A stretch of 8,436 bases of DNA, taken from an uncultured Opitutaceae bacterium. GTDB taxonomy: Bacteria > Verrucomicrobiota > Verrucomicrobiia > Opitutales > Opitutaceae. The notes under the pieces were generated by a model. The model searched no databases. It saw nothing but the letters and a program-made list of their open reading frames with translations, and was not told the DNA's origin. Of the stretch, positions 6,289-8,436 are shown piece by piece. Position numbers and translations under genes: made by a program. Every line of letters starts with the position of its first letter. Positions within the stretch are counted from its first letter, which is position 1. Location of the stretch: contig CALFNJ010000280.1 in NCBI GenBank assembly GCA_937902865.1, positions 1 through 8,436 of the forward strand, read 5' to 3'.

Positions 6289-7947
6289 GTGCCCCCGACC
6301 GACGCCAACGCCAACATCGCGCGCCATCTGATCACCATGGCCGCCAGCCGGCCGGAGGGTCTGGCGCTGTTGGTGCCGCGCGGCCGGAAATCGTCGGGAG
6401 AGATTGATTACCTTTCCCTGACGTTTGCCGAGCTGGCCACGGAGGTGGACGCCTGGCGTCATGATCTCCAACGGCGCGGTGTGCATCGCGGCGATCGCGT
6501 GCTCGTGATGGTGAAGCCGGGCCTGCCGCTCATCGCCCTGGCCTTCGCGCTTTTTCAGTTGGGCGCGGTGCCCGTGATCATCGATCCCGGGATGGGGTTG
6601 AAAAACTTCCTCGGGTGCGTGACCAGCTCTCGTCCGCGCGCGCTCGCCGGCATTCCGCTCGCCCGGCTGATCAGCCGGGTTTTTCGGTCCGCCTTTTCCT
6701 CGGTGGAGATTCGTGTCCCGGTCAGCGCCTCTCCACTGGCACGCGCGAATCCCCCGGGAATCGCACCATCCGGCAGCGAGCCGGTCGCCAGCGGCGCGGA
6801 TGATCTCGCCGCGATACTGTTCACCTCCGGTTCCACCGGCGCGCCGAAAGGCGTGTGTTACGAGCACGGCATGTTCGACGCGCAGGTCCGGCTGATTCGC
6901 GAAACCTACGACATCGTGCCCGGCGAGATCGACCTGCCGATGCTGCCGATCTTCGCGCTCTTCAATCCGGCGCTGGGCATGACCACGGTCGTGCCCGAGA
7001 TCGATCCGAGCCGGCCGGCCAGCGTCGATCCGGCGAAAATCGTGCAGGCGATCCGGCAGATGAAGGTCACGAACTCCTTCGGTTCGCCCACGCTGTGGCG
7101 AAAAATCATGGATCATTGCCTGACGCACAATGTGCCGCTGCCATCCCTGCGGCGCGTCCTGTGCGCGGGCGCGCCGGTGCCGCTCTCGCTTTACGCCGAC
7201 TCGCAGAAGATCCTGACGGGCGGCGCGATTTACAGCCCCTACGGCGCCACCGAGGCGCTGCCGGTGAGCAGCACGCAGACCTTCGAGGTGCTCCGCCGCG
7301 AGGTGCTGAAGGAAAATGTTCATTTCGGCACCTGCGTCGGGCGGCCGGTGGCCGGCATGGATGTCAGCATCATCGGGATCAGCGACGAACCGATCGCCAC
7401 CTTTGCGGAGGTGAGGGAGCTGCCGCGCGGCGAGATCGGCGAGGTGATCGTCCGCGGCCCCGTGGTCACGCGACGTTACGACGCCCGGGACGACGCGACC
7501 GCGGCCGCCAAGATCCGCGACGGCGCCACGTTCTGGCATCGCATGGGCGACTGCGGTCGTTTCGACGAGGCGGGACGCTTGTGGTTTTGCGGGCGCAAGG
7601 TTGAGCGCGTCATCACCCCAACGGGGACGTTGTTCACCGATCCGTGCGAGCAGGTGTTTCGCATGACCTTCGCCGGCATCCGCGTCGCATTGATCGGATT
7701 GGGAAAACCCGGGGCCATGGAACCGGCGCTCGTCGTGGAGGATTCTCCGATCAGTGAGAATCGAACCCTGTTCGCGGGCATTCTGAAGCAGACCGCGCAA
7801 TCGCAGCCACACACCGCGGGCATTCGGAAATTTTTCCTGCACCCGCGGTTTCCGGTCGACCGACGGCACAACGCGAAGATTCATCGCCTCACGCTCGCGA
7901 AGTGGGCGGCGACTGCGCGGCCGTTTCTGTCCGATTCCGAGGCATGA
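6289..7947 (+). CDS. oleC: OleC, beta-lactone synthetase of long-chain olefin biosynthesis (ANL superfamily)
   Basis: OleC adenylates a 2-alkyl-3-hydroxyalkanoate and closes it to a beta-lactone, which OleB decarboxylates to an olefin. This 552-residue protein has the ANL fold: P-loop ILFTSGSTGAPKGV (176-189), YGATEALPVSS (318-328), MGDCGRFDE (419-427), hinge CGRKVERV (434-441), and the C-terminal catalytic Lys at about 530 (DRRHNAK). OleC-specific flavour comes from IDPGMGLKNFLGC (98-110), FALFNPALGMTTVVPEIDP (222-240) and NSFGSPTLW (262-270), which differ from ordinary acyl-CoA synthetases. The GTG start is chosen because an in-frame TGA lies just upstream (6274-6276) and the N-terminal helix NIARHLITMAASRP (8-21) is typical of family starts; the next Met is residue 17, which would cut this helix. 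No Shine-Dalgarno sequence is seen. It overlaps oleD by ATGA. A general fatty acyl-AMP or acyl-CoA ligase is the alternative, but the oleD neighbour makes OleC much more likely. Confidence 0.93.
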   Translation: MPPTDANANIARHLITMAASRPEGLALLVPRGRKSSGEIDYLSLTFAELATEVDAWRHDLQRRGVHRGDRVLVMVKPGLPLIALAFALFQLGAVPVIIDPGMGLKNFLGCVTSSRPRALAGIPLARLISRVFRSAFSSVEIRVPVSASPLARANPPGIAPSGSEPVASGADDLAAILFTSGSTGAPKGVCYEHGMFDAQVRLIRETYDIVPGEIDLPMLPIFALFNPALGMTTVVPEIDPSRPASVDPAKIVQAIRQMKVTNSFGSPTLWRKIMDHCLTHNVPLPSLRRVLCAGAPVPLSLYADSQKILTGGAIYSPYGATEALPVSSTQTFEVLRREVLKENVHFGTCVGRPVAGMDVSIIGISDEPIATFAEVRELPRGEIGEVIVRGPVVTRRYDARDDATAAAKIRDGATFWHRMGDCGRFDEAGRLWFCGRKVERVITPTGTLFTDPCEQVFRMTFAGIRVALIGLGKPGAMEPALVVEDSPISENRTLFAGILKQTAQSQPHTAGIRKFFLHPRFPVDRRHNAKIHRLTLAKWAATARPFLSDSEA

Positions 7948-8436
7948 GCACGAGCACGACGGCCACGCTGGTCACGGGCGGAACAGGATTTCTCGGCGGT
8001 CGGATCGTCGAGCGCCTGTTGCGTGAAGGCCGGAGCGTGATCGTCCTCGGACGCACGCCCGCACCGGCGCTCGAGGCCCGTGGCGTTCGCTTCGTGCGGG
8101 CTTCGCTGGAGGATGCCGCGGCCGTGCGCGCCGCCTGCGCCGGGGTGGAGACGGTCTATCACGTGGCGGCGAAGGTCGGCGTCTGGGGACCGTACGCGGA
8201 TTTTTTCCGCACCAATGTCCTCGGCACCCGCGCGCTGCTGGCGGCGGCCCGGGAGCAGGGGGTGAAGCATTTCGTCCATACCAGCACCCCGAGCGTCGTC
8301 TATAACGGTCGCGATCTGCGGAACGCAGACGAGTCGCTGCCGCTGACGGACCGCTGCCCGAGTCCTTACCCGCTCACCAAGGCGATCGCGGAGCGCGAAG
8401 TGCTCGCGGCGAATTCGCCGGAATTTAAGACCGTGG
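7944..8436 (+). CDS. oleD: OleD, 2-alkyl-3-oxoalkanoate reductase, 3' end outside the window
   Basis: OleD is an NAD(P)H-dependent short-chain dehydrogenase of the extended (epimerase-like) type. It reduces the beta-keto acid made by OleA to the beta-hydroxy acid used by OleC. Only the first 164 residues are in the window; full-length relatives have about 330. Visible are the Rossmann motif TGGTGFLGG (11-19), the region VYHVAAKVGVWGPY (71-84), NVLGTRALLAAA (91-102), the active-site strand HTSTPSVVYNG (112-122) with the catalytic Ser/Thr near 114, and the YPLTK motif with Tyr142 and Lys146. The STPSVV-NG pattern is close to OleD and 3-beta-hydroxysteroid dehydrogenase-like enzymes. The ATG overlaps the oleC stop (ATGA, 4 nt), so the two proteins are made together. 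Known OleB, OleC and OleD form a multi-enzyme complex that passes intermediates along, which fits the coupling. The family is sure; the exact substrate rests on the oleC context. Confidence 0.92.
   Translation, partial: MSTSTTATLVTGGTGFLGGRIVERLLREGRSVIVLGRTPAPALEARGVRFVRASLEDAAAVRAACAGVETVYHVAAKVGVWGPYADFFRTNVLGTRALLAAAREQGVKHFVHTSTPSVVYNGRDLRNADESLPLTDRCPSPYPLTKAIAEREVLAANSPEFKTV

Noticed and set aside
6223..7884. A 553-codon open frame on the minus strand, opposite oleC.
   Set aside because: It is the mirror of a well-supported OleC with all ANL motifs. The translation is rich in Arg, His, Asp and Gly with no recognisable domain, as expected for antisense frames in GC-rich DNA.

Overview
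The window is GC-rich (roughly two thirds G+C by eye) bacterial chromosomal DNA, densely coded, with short intergenic gaps and few clear Shine-Dalgarno sequences. The gene content suggests a Verrucomicrobiota bacterium, possibly of the Opitutaceae. Three things point that way: an OleC/OleD olefin (beta-lactone) pair of the kind known from that group, a FeoB followed by a tiny FeoB-associated Cys-rich protein, and large paired-hairpin intergenic repeats. The taxonomic call is inference from protein flavour; no 16S or other marker is present.

Layout. (1) 2-2044, plus strand: the 3' part of feoB (ferrous iron transporter; the start lies outside the window) and a 51-aa FeoB-associated Cys-rich membrane protein. 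(2) 2043-2141: an inverted repeat that fills the gap between convergent genes. (3) 4647-2152, minus strand: a compact four-gene run, queC > queE > ExoD-family membrane protein > VOC-family protein. queC/queE overlap by 7 nt and queE/ExoD by 23 nt. QueE and QueC carry out consecutive steps to preQ0, the precursor of queuosine in tRNA. (4) 4648-5008: a 361-bp gap between divergent genes, dominated by a nested inverted repeat (4738-4895) whose 83-bp inner core is the same element as the repeat at 2051-2133. (5) 5009-6187, plus strand: ribonuclease D with a DEDDy exonuclease domain and two apparent HRDC domains. (6) 6289-8436, plus strand: oleC (beta-lactone synthetase) and the first 164 codons of oleD (2-alkyl-3-oxoalkanoate reductase), joined by an ATGA overlap and cut by the window edge.

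The genes form three separate functional groups: iron uptake, preQ0/queuosine synthesis with two passengers, and long-chain olefin or beta-lactone synthesis, with RNase D standing alone. No tRNA, rRNA, CRISPR array, transposase or integrase is visible. The least explained signal is the repeat family. Two copies have identical 83-bp architecture, each arm is a hairpin, the loops of the two arms are complementary to each other, and paired positions differ between copies in a compensatory way. One copy is nested inside a second palindromic unit built on the same plan.
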